64,000 bases of DNA. Origin: Agelas oroides. Taxonomy: Eukaryota; Porifera; Demospongiae; Agelasida; Agelasidae. The notes under the pieces are model-generated. The model was not told where the DNA came from, ran no database searches, and saw only the letters and a list, made by a program, of their open reading frames with translations. The DNA lies in NCBI GenBank assembly GCA_949130485.1, contig OX422195.1, positions 2,279,566 through 2,343,565 on the forward strand. The letters run 5' to 3'. Positions 46,696 through 57,982 of this stretch are shown in pieces (position 1 is the first letter of the stretch; every line of letters begins with the position of its first letter). A program made the translations under genes and the position numbers.

Positions 46696-49600
46696 ATGGA
46701 GCTGTGTGTAGGTTTGCGTGTTGTCCGTGGCCCGAACTGGTCGTGGGGGGATCAGGACGGAGGGGAGGGCCACGTTGGGACGGTGGTGGAGGTAGGGCAG
46801 GATGGTGGATCGGTGGTGGTTCAGTGGGACTGCGGGAAAAGGTGCAGGCACCTCTGTGGGGAGGAGGGAAAGTACGACCTGAGAGTCTTCGACAGTGCAC
46901 CAACTGGTAAGTGGTGCAGTTGCATCGATTCTACCTAGATTGCAATTTATAGGTCGCCATTCCTTTATGTGAAAATGGCTGTCTTCTTTGTTAGTCTCGC
47001 AGGCCTGACCCACTTCCGCAAAAGAAGGGAAGGGTCTGGTGAACTGCGTATACAAGCCGTGTCCCAACGGAATGCAATTAGCTTGAGACGTAACCAGATT
47101 TCAAATAATGCACTCTTGAATTACCTGTTGCGGAGTAAGCACGCTCCCTGAGAAGTATAGTCGAAGTGTTTTTACAGCTTCTGCAGCAGCGGAAAAGATG
47201 CCCTAGCTCATGTTCGCCGTTTTCAAGACCGCTATTGCTACTCAAACAGTGACGTAATGCGTCATGTGACAAAATACTGCAATCTGATTGTACCGCACTG
47301 TACAGTGCGGCGGGACACGGCTTGTATACGCTGTTCACCAGACCCTCTCCCTTCTCTAGCGGAAGTGGGTCGGGCTTGCGAGACTACTTCTTTGTAGACC
47401 CGTTTTATAACTTGGCTATGTTCTAGCCACATCCTTCGTATAGACAAAGTGTCTGGTTATGCTACAACCACCGAATTGTCACCAAGGAACACAATTAATG
47501 TACAGCACGGTAATAAGATGCTGAAATCTGCTAACCATGCAGTGTCGTATATGCTACTCCATGGCAACAGGTGCAATCTACGAAGAGCATGATTCTACAT
47601 CAACGGTTAGTTACAGCAACACTTGCCATGGTGACAACATCAACAGTTGCAGTGTAACCAGACCCTTCCTTATTTTGTGAAGGCTTGCAACAAAAACAAA
47701 AACAAAAAAGAGGTTGTCTAGCTTCTGCCGTCTCCGAATTGAATATTGCATGAGAGTGGTTGAGAGTACACACCATTGGTGTCAACATGGTGCGTGGTGG
47801 TGTTGAGTGCTTCTTCATGGTCATATAGTCATGCAGGTAAAGAATGAATGTACCCATTCAACATACTGTCCATCATTATTATATGGTACCCCAACTCACA
47901 GTGTCTCAAGAGCTGCTTAAGTGGTTCTTGTCTATGTCTATGAAAGTACGCTACCAACACACAGTCATTAGGTTATCTCTGCCAATGGCTTGCACTTCCT
48001 ACATACTTTATCTTGGTCAGTCTTGTGGTTAGAGAGAGCACCACCTCAATGTCAATCTGCTCTTTTGGTTTATGAATAGGTCTAGTCCACCCCCAGTTGA
48101 GGTGCCATGGATGTCTTCTGGAAGGGATAGCTGGAATACTGTGGAAGTGTGTCCGCTGTTTTGAGTACTTTCTCTGCACACCCTGCTATGCAGCTGGCAA
48201 GCACAGTGTAGAGCATTCCTTTCTGAGGATTGACGGTGAAGATTTAACTGAAAGGTTTGGAGAAGCGTAAACCCTCAATTGCCTGAATAGTTTATTTTCA
48301 GTTTTAAATCCATCCACTTGCTATGAAAGTAGCGAAAAATGGATCATTTGTCATACTTGAAGCCATCAAACACCAAATGGAAGTCCTCTTTTCCAGCCCC
48401 CCATCCAGCTCCATCTTGCTTGCAAGTGGCTGCTATGTAAGAGGACCTGCAAAAAAACTAGTTCAATGTGAATGTTAAGAATCGAAACCTTTGGGCTAAC
48501 AATTTCACGTTATGATATAAGTTTTGGAGAGAAAGAAAAATCCACAGGATTCGAGCTTGGAATCAAACCCGGAACCTTTCCATTACTAGTTGGACATGCT
48601 TACCACTGAGCTCTGTGTCAGTGGTAAGTACGTCTGACTAGTGTTCAGAAGGTCCTGGGTCATGGCAGAGAAGCGGAAGCAAATCTGCTTATATCAGCCA
48701 TGCCAGGCTAGAGGCCTTAGCCGACTCTTTCTCTCTCTCACCATTGAATACACTGCCTTATTGTGAATGGAGCGGACAGGGTTGCAGGCCTGGGGTGCAT
48801 GGATTGACTGTACAAACACATTGCCTGAGTAGATACTATCCACCACCCCAACCTCCAGTTCAATTATCTCCCGACACATTGTCACCTGTTCTACAACAGG
48901 CCTCAAATGCTGACATCAGTGTAAATGGCAAACAAATACAGTCATAGGAATCTCTGTGGTTTGTTGTGAAGCTCTGTGTCAGTGGTAAGTACGTCTGACT
49001 AGTGTTCAGAAGGTCCTGGGTTCAATTCCCAGCTGAACCCCTGTAGATTTTCTCCCTCTCCAACGCTTACATTAAGTTTGTTCCTGCCTACACAAAGCCT
49101 CATGACAATTTCACATTCTGTTATTTCAGACAATTGCAAGTTGATTATTATCAGTAGAAGAACTAACCAATCAAATTATGAATCAATCAAACAATCTTAA
49201 AACTAACTTTCACATTAGAACCAGAGTGCACTGGAGGGCCAGGTCTTTGAGAGTTGAGGCAAGGGGCATATTCCCAGGAGCAGAGGTAGTTCGAGGCCAT
49301 GACTGGAGATGGGGGAACCAGGATGGTAAGCAGTCACAACAAACCTTTCTACCACAAAATTGTCTTAGTTGCACTATGTACGCTAAAAGCTGCTTTTAGT
49401 TAAAGCTTATTCACCTACCTGCCAGCATTCTTGTCATTCCAAATGCATTAATGTTATTTACAACTATCCCAACCCTAGTCATACACAAGTATCATTTAGG
49501 GGCTTTAGTGGTATCGACTCCAACAGCTGCATTCTCCAGTGTTTCTGCCGTTCCAAGTGCATTTATTCTACCTCTAGTCATTTCTTTTACACAAGTATAA

Positions 49601-52600
49601 TTTACAAGTGATAATTGACTCTGATTGGTGGCTGCTTTCTCTCACCAGGAGGTCTGGGTATGGTTGGCAAGGTGGTTAATGTTCAGGCATGGAAGAAGGA
49701 GTCCACAGTAAGTGGTTGGATGACTAGCATGTGAGAATCAGCTCCCAACTGTGTAAATTCTCCTCTACAAGAAATGCAAGTCCCAAGTATACCAAGCACG
49801 AGCTAGTACATACTCCCATTCAAAACCATCATAATTATGAAGTAGTATTCAGATATACTGCCTGAAGGCTAGTAGTATTATGTTCTGCAATAATAGATTC
49901 TCACTTGTTTGTAGCCACATTCCCAGGCCTCCCCCATTTTTATTCTTTATTTTGTATTACATGGAAACAGATATAATTGTGAATGTGAATCAAAGAATAA
50001 AAATTATTGTAAAGTATGTTAGATCTTACATTACTTGTACTGTTGTCCATACACTCATGCAGAGGAGTGTGGCAGGTATTGAGTGGATTGCTGTCCATAG
50101 GAAGAACCAATACAGAGTGGGCCACAGGGGAAAGGTACACATGATGCAATTTCCCCACCAAATTGTACTCATGGTTATTATACTACATATCATCAATTAC
50201 CAGTTTCTGTTGTAACGTTCCATTTCCTGCGTTAACATTAATATTTCACCTTCTTCACTACTAACACATGTAGAGTTGTATATTTAAATCAGGTAGAGCA
50301 AGGTTTTAACTCCAAATTTACCCATAATCAACACCATGTAAATGAAACTTGGAAGGTACACAGACCAATACTATGCAATTCTTCCCCTCTGTGGTATAAC
50401 TTAATGCAGGTTGATCTGAAGTACACAAAGCCAGGAAGTGGTGGGTACTACTACCCAGAGCACCTTCCTGTCCTTGGTAAGGGTTAGCCCCATCACCTTT
50501 TAAGAGGTAGGGTACTTTTCTTCCTTCTTTCTCTCACATACACATCTTCACATCACATGCTTATGTACAGTTGCAACATCTATACAATAGCATTTCCATG
50601 AGGGTGCACAGTTTACCTGATTATAGATCACCCTGACCTCCAGTGATATCCACTTCCCATGGTTGTCATTGCAGGTGCCCCCTATGAGCCTCCGAGGGAG
50701 GGAGAGTTTGCAGCTGGTGACACAGTCAAAGTTGAGCTGGACCCTGATGTGTGGAAGCTGATGCAGAATGGTCATGGAGGTTGGAATGATCTCATGGGCA
50801 ATGTGAGGCTGTCAATGTGTAAGAATCTGGTTGTCACTTGCATAAATTGAACCACAGTGCTGTATACTGTAGGTCATAATAATCAGTACCTAATAGCAGG
50901 AAGTACAATTTCGCATTCTGCTAGGAAAGTGCCAGCATTTTGCATGTTCAGCTCAAAACCAAAATGAATGCTAAGTAGCAAGCTAGGCTAAGAAATGTTC
51001 TTCTTTACTGCTGGGCTACTATTACAATCAGAGAGAGAAAAATCACTTTTCTAAATTAATTCATGCTTGGGCAGGTAACGAAATGCTTGTATCACTGTTC
51101 TTTGTGCATGTGAATAATCAAAATTGAGAAATAATGTATCACCAAGAACAAAAACTTTTTATCTCATCTTGCTGACCATTCTTTAACATATGCAGTTGAA
51201 CAATACTCTCATGTAGGTAGGTGTTTCACCAGAGAAGTTTCTGGTGATACAATCTTCGACTATAAAAAAAAATAGATATATACCCCCGCCGGGAGGGGGG
51301 AGGCAATCCCTGTTCTTATGGTGTAGTCTTTAATCTAAATGGCACATGTTATAACATGTATTGTACTTCCCAGTTCATAGGAATGATAGGGAAGGTGCAC
51401 TACATTGATGATAACGGAGACCTGCTGGCAAACTATTTCAGCAATGCCATGTTCCGCATCAACCCAGCAGCTGTTACCAAGGTGAAGGAAATACCCGCTA
51501 CTTGTCCATTACTATGAAGTTAACACTATAGTACTTATCATCCATGCTGTATGCCAAGTTTGGCCTACTAAGTATCTGGTACATCAGCGAAACCATGATG
51601 AAGGTCTGATTGTACTGCCAGCAAGCCATACTAGTCTCATTCCTACACCCTCAGTACGAAGATGAATGAGCGTACCTTTAAGTTACTTGAACACCTGGGA
51701 ATGAGTTCACCCTGTATGCCCATTCATAGTGTTGTGCATAACAGATTGGAGCAGAAGCTATGACACTGTAATTGCTGGTAGAGCCCCTGACAAATTGATA
51801 CCTACAACTAAACTAATACACTCCTTAAATCATAGCAAGAAAAGCAGTGTGTTGTCAACAGTAGAAACCTAACTAGACTATCTGCTAGTACATTGGTCTC
51901 TTCTCATTATGGATGTACTATGCAAAGCTACTCATCTATTTTAAGCTGCTGTGCTGATTTTCTACAGGTGGATGTGCCAGTGTTTAGAGCAGGTGATGTG
52001 GTGTCTATCATGGAGGACCGTGCTGAAGTCAGCAAGCTGCAGAAGGGACATGGAGAGTGGAGAGAGGATATGACAGCTGTAAGCACCTGGATATGTAACT
52101 TGCAGCAATAGATGGTACCTAGAAGTTTTCTGCAGTAGTACCACTGTTAAACATGCATGTCTTGCAGTGTAAACACACCAATGATCTCATTTATACCTCC
52201 ACATGCAGTCACTTGGCCAACTTGGACGAGTGGTGAGGGTGGTTTCCAATGCAGCACAGGATGTGAAGGTCTCAGTGGCTGGGAGGAGGTGGACCTTCAA
52301 CTCTGCCTGCCTGAAGCCTGCTCCTGGAGAGAACCCTGTCTCCTCAGACCTTGATAGAAGTGGGTGATACTTGCATACATACAGCGTTGCTCCTTTCATT
52401 ACAGTTTGTATAGATTTACCATTTAAAGGGAGCACCACTGTTATAAATAAACATAGACTGACATCAGATTGAACAATGTAACACTAGTCATGATGAGACT
52501 ATACAAAACAGCACTATTGATCTGCACACATCCACATCTTGCCTCTTCCCAGTATTTCATGGTGCTTGCTTACTTCACACTTCACAGGCCAGCTAGTTTC

Positions 52601-55600
52601 AACTCCACTCCACCTTAAATTATGGAATGTGTACCATGCTGGTAGCGACTATTTCAGGCCATGAACATCATAGTACACAGACTACATTCTGTGTATCTAT
52701 AGTACAGCTTACATAGCAAGATTCAAGCTTGTTCACAGTAGGCACTACAATGCAAGAAAAGAAAGTGACAAACCTGTCTGCAATACTTGGCAAGAGAACC
52801 ATTCTTGTGATACTGCATTAACTTTAACGAATGGGTGGAGTAGACTGCAATGCTACTGCTGCCTATTATTGTTGATGCGTGCTGAGTTGCACCTTCAATC
52901 ATGATGGTACAAACAGCATGTTGGGCATGCACATGTACATACATAATTGTGCTTCTCCAACTCTCCAGATGATGGCCATGTGAACCCTACACTGCGTATC
53001 CAGCTGCAGTTTTTGTTGGAGACAATGAGTCCAAAGATCATTCCCACAGCAGTCATTGCTGGAGATGCCTCCATACTCAGAGAATACCTGACAAAGTGCC
53101 CACATGAGGTAGCTGCATATGTATACATTGTGCTGGTTTCATTCCCAGGCCTCCACCATGCTTTCCGCACTTTTCTGTATTGCAAGCTACAAAAAGCTGG
53201 GAGCAAAGGCCTGGGAATGAGACTACATTGTCGCCACACGTCAATACATGCAATAGTACTAGTCAAGTATGTCACTGAATGCAACCATATTTGTTGTATA
53301 TTAGTTGTGCATTAACCACTAAGAGCATGGTATATTTACAAGCTGTGAAACTGTGTTAGTTAGCAGATTTGACATAAAGAAAGCCCTATAGTGCATAAAA
53401 TTAATGTGATACTAATAGAATGCTCCACCATGCTTTCCACACTTTTCCTACAAAAAGCTGGGTGGAGGCTTGGGAATCAGACTACATTGTGCCACACTGT
53501 CACCACATGTCAATACTCGCAACAGTATTGGTCAAGTATCACACGGAATGCAACCATGTTTGGTACTTCTGTCTAGGTTATTTTGCTTGGTAAAATGGGG
53601 TGTGATCAGGCTACAAGTGATTTTACAGACATCTGTAAATCTAGCTGGGACCTTTGCTAGATATACATGCAAAGGTTGCTCTGGCTTCTCTTCATCTACT
53701 TTGTTAATATGTCAGTTAAGCAAGCCTAGGTGAATTAGCAAAGCCGTTAATAATTCAAGGTATCTCTCAGGAAGGCAATGGATGTTACTAGATTCTGCAC
53801 TTCAGTTGGCCCTGTTCCTTTATCGTGAATTTGACTAATTCTATCTCAAGATGGGGGTCCAAGATTGCTAATTAGTTGTGCATTAACCACTAAGAGCATG
53901 GTATATTTACAAGCTGTGAAACTGTGTTAGTTAGCAGATTTGACATAAAGAAAGCCCTATAGTGCATAAAATTAATGTGTGCGTATGCATGTATGGGTGA
54001 TACTAATAGAATGTACTATTGATGGGTCTGTACACTTCCTCTAGGTGAATACACTGTTCAAAAAAAGGTCTGCTCTGCACATTGCAATAGCTGAAGGAAA
54101 TATGCACATTTTGCAACTTCTTCTGGAGTATGGACCCAAGTTGGAAATAGGGGTAAGTTACTTTTGACTATTCGTGTGACTGACACATCTAGTGTATGGC
54201 TTACATTTTGTTCTCTGCATGCAGGATGAAAGTGGTAACACTCCTCTGCATTATTGTGCAAACTTGTGAGTCAACATCAGAAGAAATATCAGTACGACAT
54301 AATACAAAATGCCTGAGTATGTCCTAACCACATTATCACCCTTAGTCCATTAGCTAAGTCACATTGGTGCTTTCTAAATACCTGTTGTAGTATTGTTGTG
54401 TGGTGAATGGATCATTGTTCTGCAGTGACCAAGACGATGCTGCAAAGCTCCTCCTTGATGCCGGTGCTGATATAAATTACAAGAATGCAGTTGGTACCTT
54501 CCCCCTGAAACTCTGTACTGCATTAGGAAACTACAAAGTACTGAGGCTATTGGCTAAGCACCCTAAAGTGAACTTGCATAATCAGGTACTTAAACACCAC
54601 ACTGAGTTACATACAATGCATTACACATAGAAATGATTAGATATATCTATCTTTGCACCGAGTTAAGCTGGACAGTTGGCTGTCTGGAGAAGAAACTATA
54701 CTATAGCATCAATCAATAAAACTGAACCTTGCTATATGTAGGAGGCTAGGAGCTTTATCTCAGAAGTGTGATAGCATGCCACCCCACTTCCTCACCAGGA
54801 TATTGATGGTAACACAGCTCTACATGCTGCAGCACGTGCACACAGGAATGAGGCAGTCACTATCTTGCTGGATGCTGGCGCTGACCCTGCACGGTATAAC
54901 AATGATTTTTTCACACCCATCCTTGAGGCAGCAAAAAATGGATTCTTTGCGTAAGGTTTTTTCTTTGGTGTTTCATGGTTTCAGTCAGCATCAGATTCTC
55001 ACAGAGAATTCATCACAGCACAACAAAACGTACTCAACATAAAGTAGGAAACATGTACTTTTGAAGCAGTTCACAATCTAGCTATGGTAATCTGTTGAGC
55101 GTTCAGCTAAGTACTGACCTCGTGTATGCAAAGTGCACCAGCCACTTGATTCTCTCACGTGACCCTTTGCACTGCATTGATGTGTACTTTAACTCACTTT
55201 GAACAGTCACTGCAAGTACAACAACGTTTAATAACCCAAGTGTCACATGCCAGCAGTACACTACTTCACAAATATCATTTCTAGTTTATTGAGCATGGCC
55301 AATACCCTTTATTGACATCTCCAGTCAGATGCCGAGTAATGTATGAATATTGGTGACTTGTAGTCTAATTTGTCGTTATCTTGAGCGTGATGCTCATATA
55401 AACTGGAACTCCATGTACAAATTTAACCCTTAATTTCCTCCAGAGGGATGGAGCAGTTTATGGCTCGTTTTCCAGAGCATGTGAATATGGTGAAGGCAGA
55501 TGATGAGCACACTGCACTGCACATTGCGGCAGCCAATGACCACTTGGACATAGTCCGACTACTTGCTTCTATGGTATGTTAAATATTGGATACCATACAT

Positions 55601-57696
55601 ACTACTGTACAGTCCCTTAAGTATAACAACTACAAAGACACATGACTAGTTTGTCATTGCACCACAGACCACTTGCAATCTGAATGCAAAAAACCATCTG
55701 AAGCAGTTGACTCCTTTGCGCTTGGCTGTTGAACGAGAACATTCTAGAATTGTGGAGGTCCTGGTGGGGTATGGGGCTGATGTGAACATGACATGTTCTG
55801 ATGGCCATACACCACTACATGTTGTGACAACAAACAAAGATATGAAGAATCCAACACCCCAGACACAACAGCTGCAGAGGGTAAGAATACAAGTATCATA
55901 GTATGTAAGGTGCATGGAAACATTCTACCAGGAACAGTGGTTGTATACATGTGGACACATAATTTGTGATGGGAGGAAAGTGCTTCTGTTGTGTGACTGA
56001 TTAAGACAACACATAGCCGCTGCAAAAACTGCAAACAAACTAAGTACGTTGCCAGTGTGCTGATTGCTTGATGTCAATTTTCACTTCAAACATGCATTTA
56101 TTGCCAGTTTGTTTTTGTGGACAGCATGTTTTACATGTATGTCACTTATGTTAGGTCAATGACCAGCTGGTGGCTCTCAATGATGGAAAGCCAGTAGAGC
56201 CCTACGTGACTGTGGCAGCTTTCCTGGTGCAAGAAGGTGCTGATGTGCACATCAAGAGCAGTAGAGGTGTCAGCCCCTTGCAAGTCTGTCCTCCCGATAT
56301 TGCAGCATTGATTACCAAGTTTGCTAGTGAACACCCGTAAGTTGTCAATCCATGTAAGTGGCATCTTGTAATCTTCACATGAGATCAATAAACTATTCAG
56401 TAAAGATCCTTGTGGATCCTAGTGGTTAACTGCTACGTCACAATCAGACAATCATTGAGCTGTTTTGCTGTAGCAAATTTACAGTTGCAAACATTTCAAC
56501 CTGAGGACCTTCATCAGTGCACTAAGGAAGGTTTGCAAACATTTACTGTAAATTCTCTACAATAAAGCAGCTCAAATAATCCACTACATTTTTGTATGAG
56601 ATTGATGGACTTGTTGGATGTCATTCTCCTATAGACATCCAGTATTTGCTGGTACACTACGTTCTTCCTCCCCACATTCTCTTACAAAGACACCTCAGCT
56701 GCCAACTGTAAGATCCACATTACAGCATAATAATTATGCATTTGGTAACTATTGTAGTTCGTCAACAGTGTATATACCTCTTATGGTGAACTCTATCAAT
56801 TCCAAAGCCAACCAACAGTGATGTGTTACAGAGACAACTAGGAAGTGGAGGTACAACAGTTGTGGAGAACAGTGAGCCTCCCAAACTGCCACAGGGGGGA
56901 GACAAACAAACAACACCTCAATCAGCAGCAGAAGTGCAGTCACATGACGTCTCAAGCCCACAGCTGCCCACTAGTAGCACTGATGGACATGTAAACAATG
57001 CTGTCACAGCTAACACCCAAACACCCAGCGGTGCCAAGCTATTGGATATCGACACTAAGAAGAATGGTGCTGCTGTCAGTGCTGAACAAGGTTTGTGTCT
57101 TGCAGTCTGAGTACGCCAACACGTCCATCTACGTTTAATACTGTCATTTTGCTCTTTTATTTATACAATGAATACAGCTGATGACATGGCACAAGACAAC
57201 TTCTGTGCACTTTGTGAAAATCCTGCTGATGTCAAGTTTGAACCATGTGGACACGTGACCATGTGCAGTGATTGTGCTGACAGAGCAAAGAGATGTCCTG
57301 TTTGCAAGGTACAGGCTCCATGAGATTAACTACATTGAAACTAAACTATACAAGGGACATAGATGAAATATGAATCAATGAATGAACAAAAGAAGGTGGG
57401 GCTACCCTTCAATTCTTTTGAACTACTGTAATTCAAGCGATCAAAGGCTTTGTAAGGAATGATCAAGGGATCGAGGGTGGTTTTACCAATCAAATTCAAT
57501 CACAAACGTGACTACCCCTGGGCTGGGGAATGCAGCCTTGTTCCCAGGCCATTAGCTACATGACTTTGTTGTATCACAACTGTGTCTATTATCTAACAAT
57601 GCATTTGTCTGTGAGCTTCATGACAGCACTCATTACCGCATACTGTGTTCTTTCATTATACAGAACCATGTGGAATCCAAGTTGAAAAGCAGTTAG
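46696..57696 (+). CDS. mib-like: Mind bomb-like E3 ubiquitin ligase C, one RING finger, 22 coding exons
   Basis: Exons: 46696-46906, 48080-48266, 49225-49325, 49649-49707, 50063-50134, 50410-50476, 50675-50802, 51374-51481, 51968-52078, 52209-52359, 52969-53108, 54045-54152, 54225-54265, 54426-54585, 54799-54950, 55444-55573, 55668-55880, 56155-56336, 56635-56707, 56832-57090, 57178-57308, 57664-57696. Every exon equals its gene B counterpart in length except exon 20, which has nine more bases; 938 residues plus stop. Domains are as in B: MIB/HERC2, ZZ, MIB/HERC2, two Mib repeats, ankyrin block, Pro/Thr linker and a single RING (CALC, CGH, CSDC, CPVC) with tail [10 protein letters not shown]. 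Exons 16-22 and their introns are nearly identical to gene B; exons 1-10 and introns resemble gene D more. Intron 1 carries a MITE absent from D. Confidence 0.94.
46992..47386. mobile_element. 395-bp TAGTCTCGC-family MITE with 9-bp target duplication
   Basis: The termini TAGTCTCGCAGGCCTGACCC and its near inverse ending GCGAGACTA are flanked by CTTCTTTGT on both sides (46,983-46,991; 47,387-47,395). MIB-like D keeps the empty site (CTTTTTTGT once) near 58,265-58,275. Internal ACAAGCCGTGTCCC and GGGACACGGCTTGT are also inverted. It is non-coding; the 9-base duplication suggests a Mutator-like source. Confidence 0.85.
48535..48612 (-). repeat. tRNA-derived repeat, minus-strand copy
   Basis: On the minus strand CTCAGTGGTAAGCATGTCC is followed by GGTTCCGGGTTTGATTCC, an A-box/B-box arrangement. 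A matching copy lies at about 59,148-59,218 in MIB-like D. It stands opposite a plus-strand tRNA-like copy about 400 bases away. Confidence 0.5.
48968..49040 (+). repeat. tRNA-Thr-like pseudogene or SINE head in intron 2 of MIB-like C
   Basis: The anticodon arm TCTGA-CTAGTGT-TCAGA pairs perfectly with loop anticodon AGT (Thr). The T arm CTGGG-TTCAATT-CCCAG also pairs. The sequence 5' of the D arm does not pair with the 3' acceptor strand, so a functional tRNA is unlikely. A copy lies at 59,536-59,608 in MIB-like D. Confidence 0.55.
53300..53979. repeat. 109-bp direct duplication in intron 11 of MIB-like C
   Basis: Bases 53,300-53,408 recur essentially identically at 53,871-53,979, starting ATTAGTTGTGCATTAACCAC. 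Between them, a CACCATGCTTTCC(G/A)CAC block near 53,425 repeats one at 53,155. Repeat-mediated duplication of about 570 bases is the simplest reading. The intron is 936 bases here against 326 in B. Confidence 0.85.
56454..56576. mobile_element. MITE in intron 18 of MIB-like C, orthologous to 43,421
   Basis: It has the same GAGCTG...CAGCTC inverted termini and the same insertion point as in MIB-like B. Confidence 0.7.
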
Positions 57697-57900
57697 AGAA
57701 ACTAAAATAGTGCAATATGGCCATCAGTGCAGTTGTTTCTAGTGTATATAGCTACGTGGTCACAGCTTTGTCATGTGTTGTTATGTCAAGTTACCAATAC
57801 CGAGAATATTTGAGTGCGGGCGGGGCGGGGATGTACAGGCTGTGTTTACGTTTTGGGGGGGTTCCCCGTATGTGACAACCCCGCTGAAATGCGATCGCAA
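57697..57900. other. Spacer between MIB-like C and D
   Basis: Only 286 bases separate the C stop codon from the D start codon. The left part matches the 3' flank of B; the right part carries the GGGGGGTTCCCCGTATGTG block shared with C's upstream region. The GCGGGCGGGGCGGGG stretch at 57,816-57,830 could bind SP/KLF-type factors. Confidence 0.5.
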
Positions 57901-57982
57901 GACGATCGGTATTTCAGGGGGTGGGGCCGTGGGAGTTCCCCCGTGAGCCGTGCTGACTGTGCATGCATCGATGTCAACAGGT
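57901..57982 (+). promoter_or_regulatory. Conserved leader/promoter element of MIB-like D
   Basis: It holds a GACGATCGGTATTTCAGG start, the GTGGGGCCGTGGGAGTTCCC core and ACTGTGCATGCATC directly before the start codon, as in B and C. An in-frame ATG 12 bases upstream of the chosen start would add four residues. Confidence 0.6.

Noticed and set aside
47520-47600. Possible extra exon between exons 1 and 2 of MIB-like C and D
   Set aside because: Exon 1 joins the ZZ exon directly in phase 1 in all four copies, and B lacks this segment.
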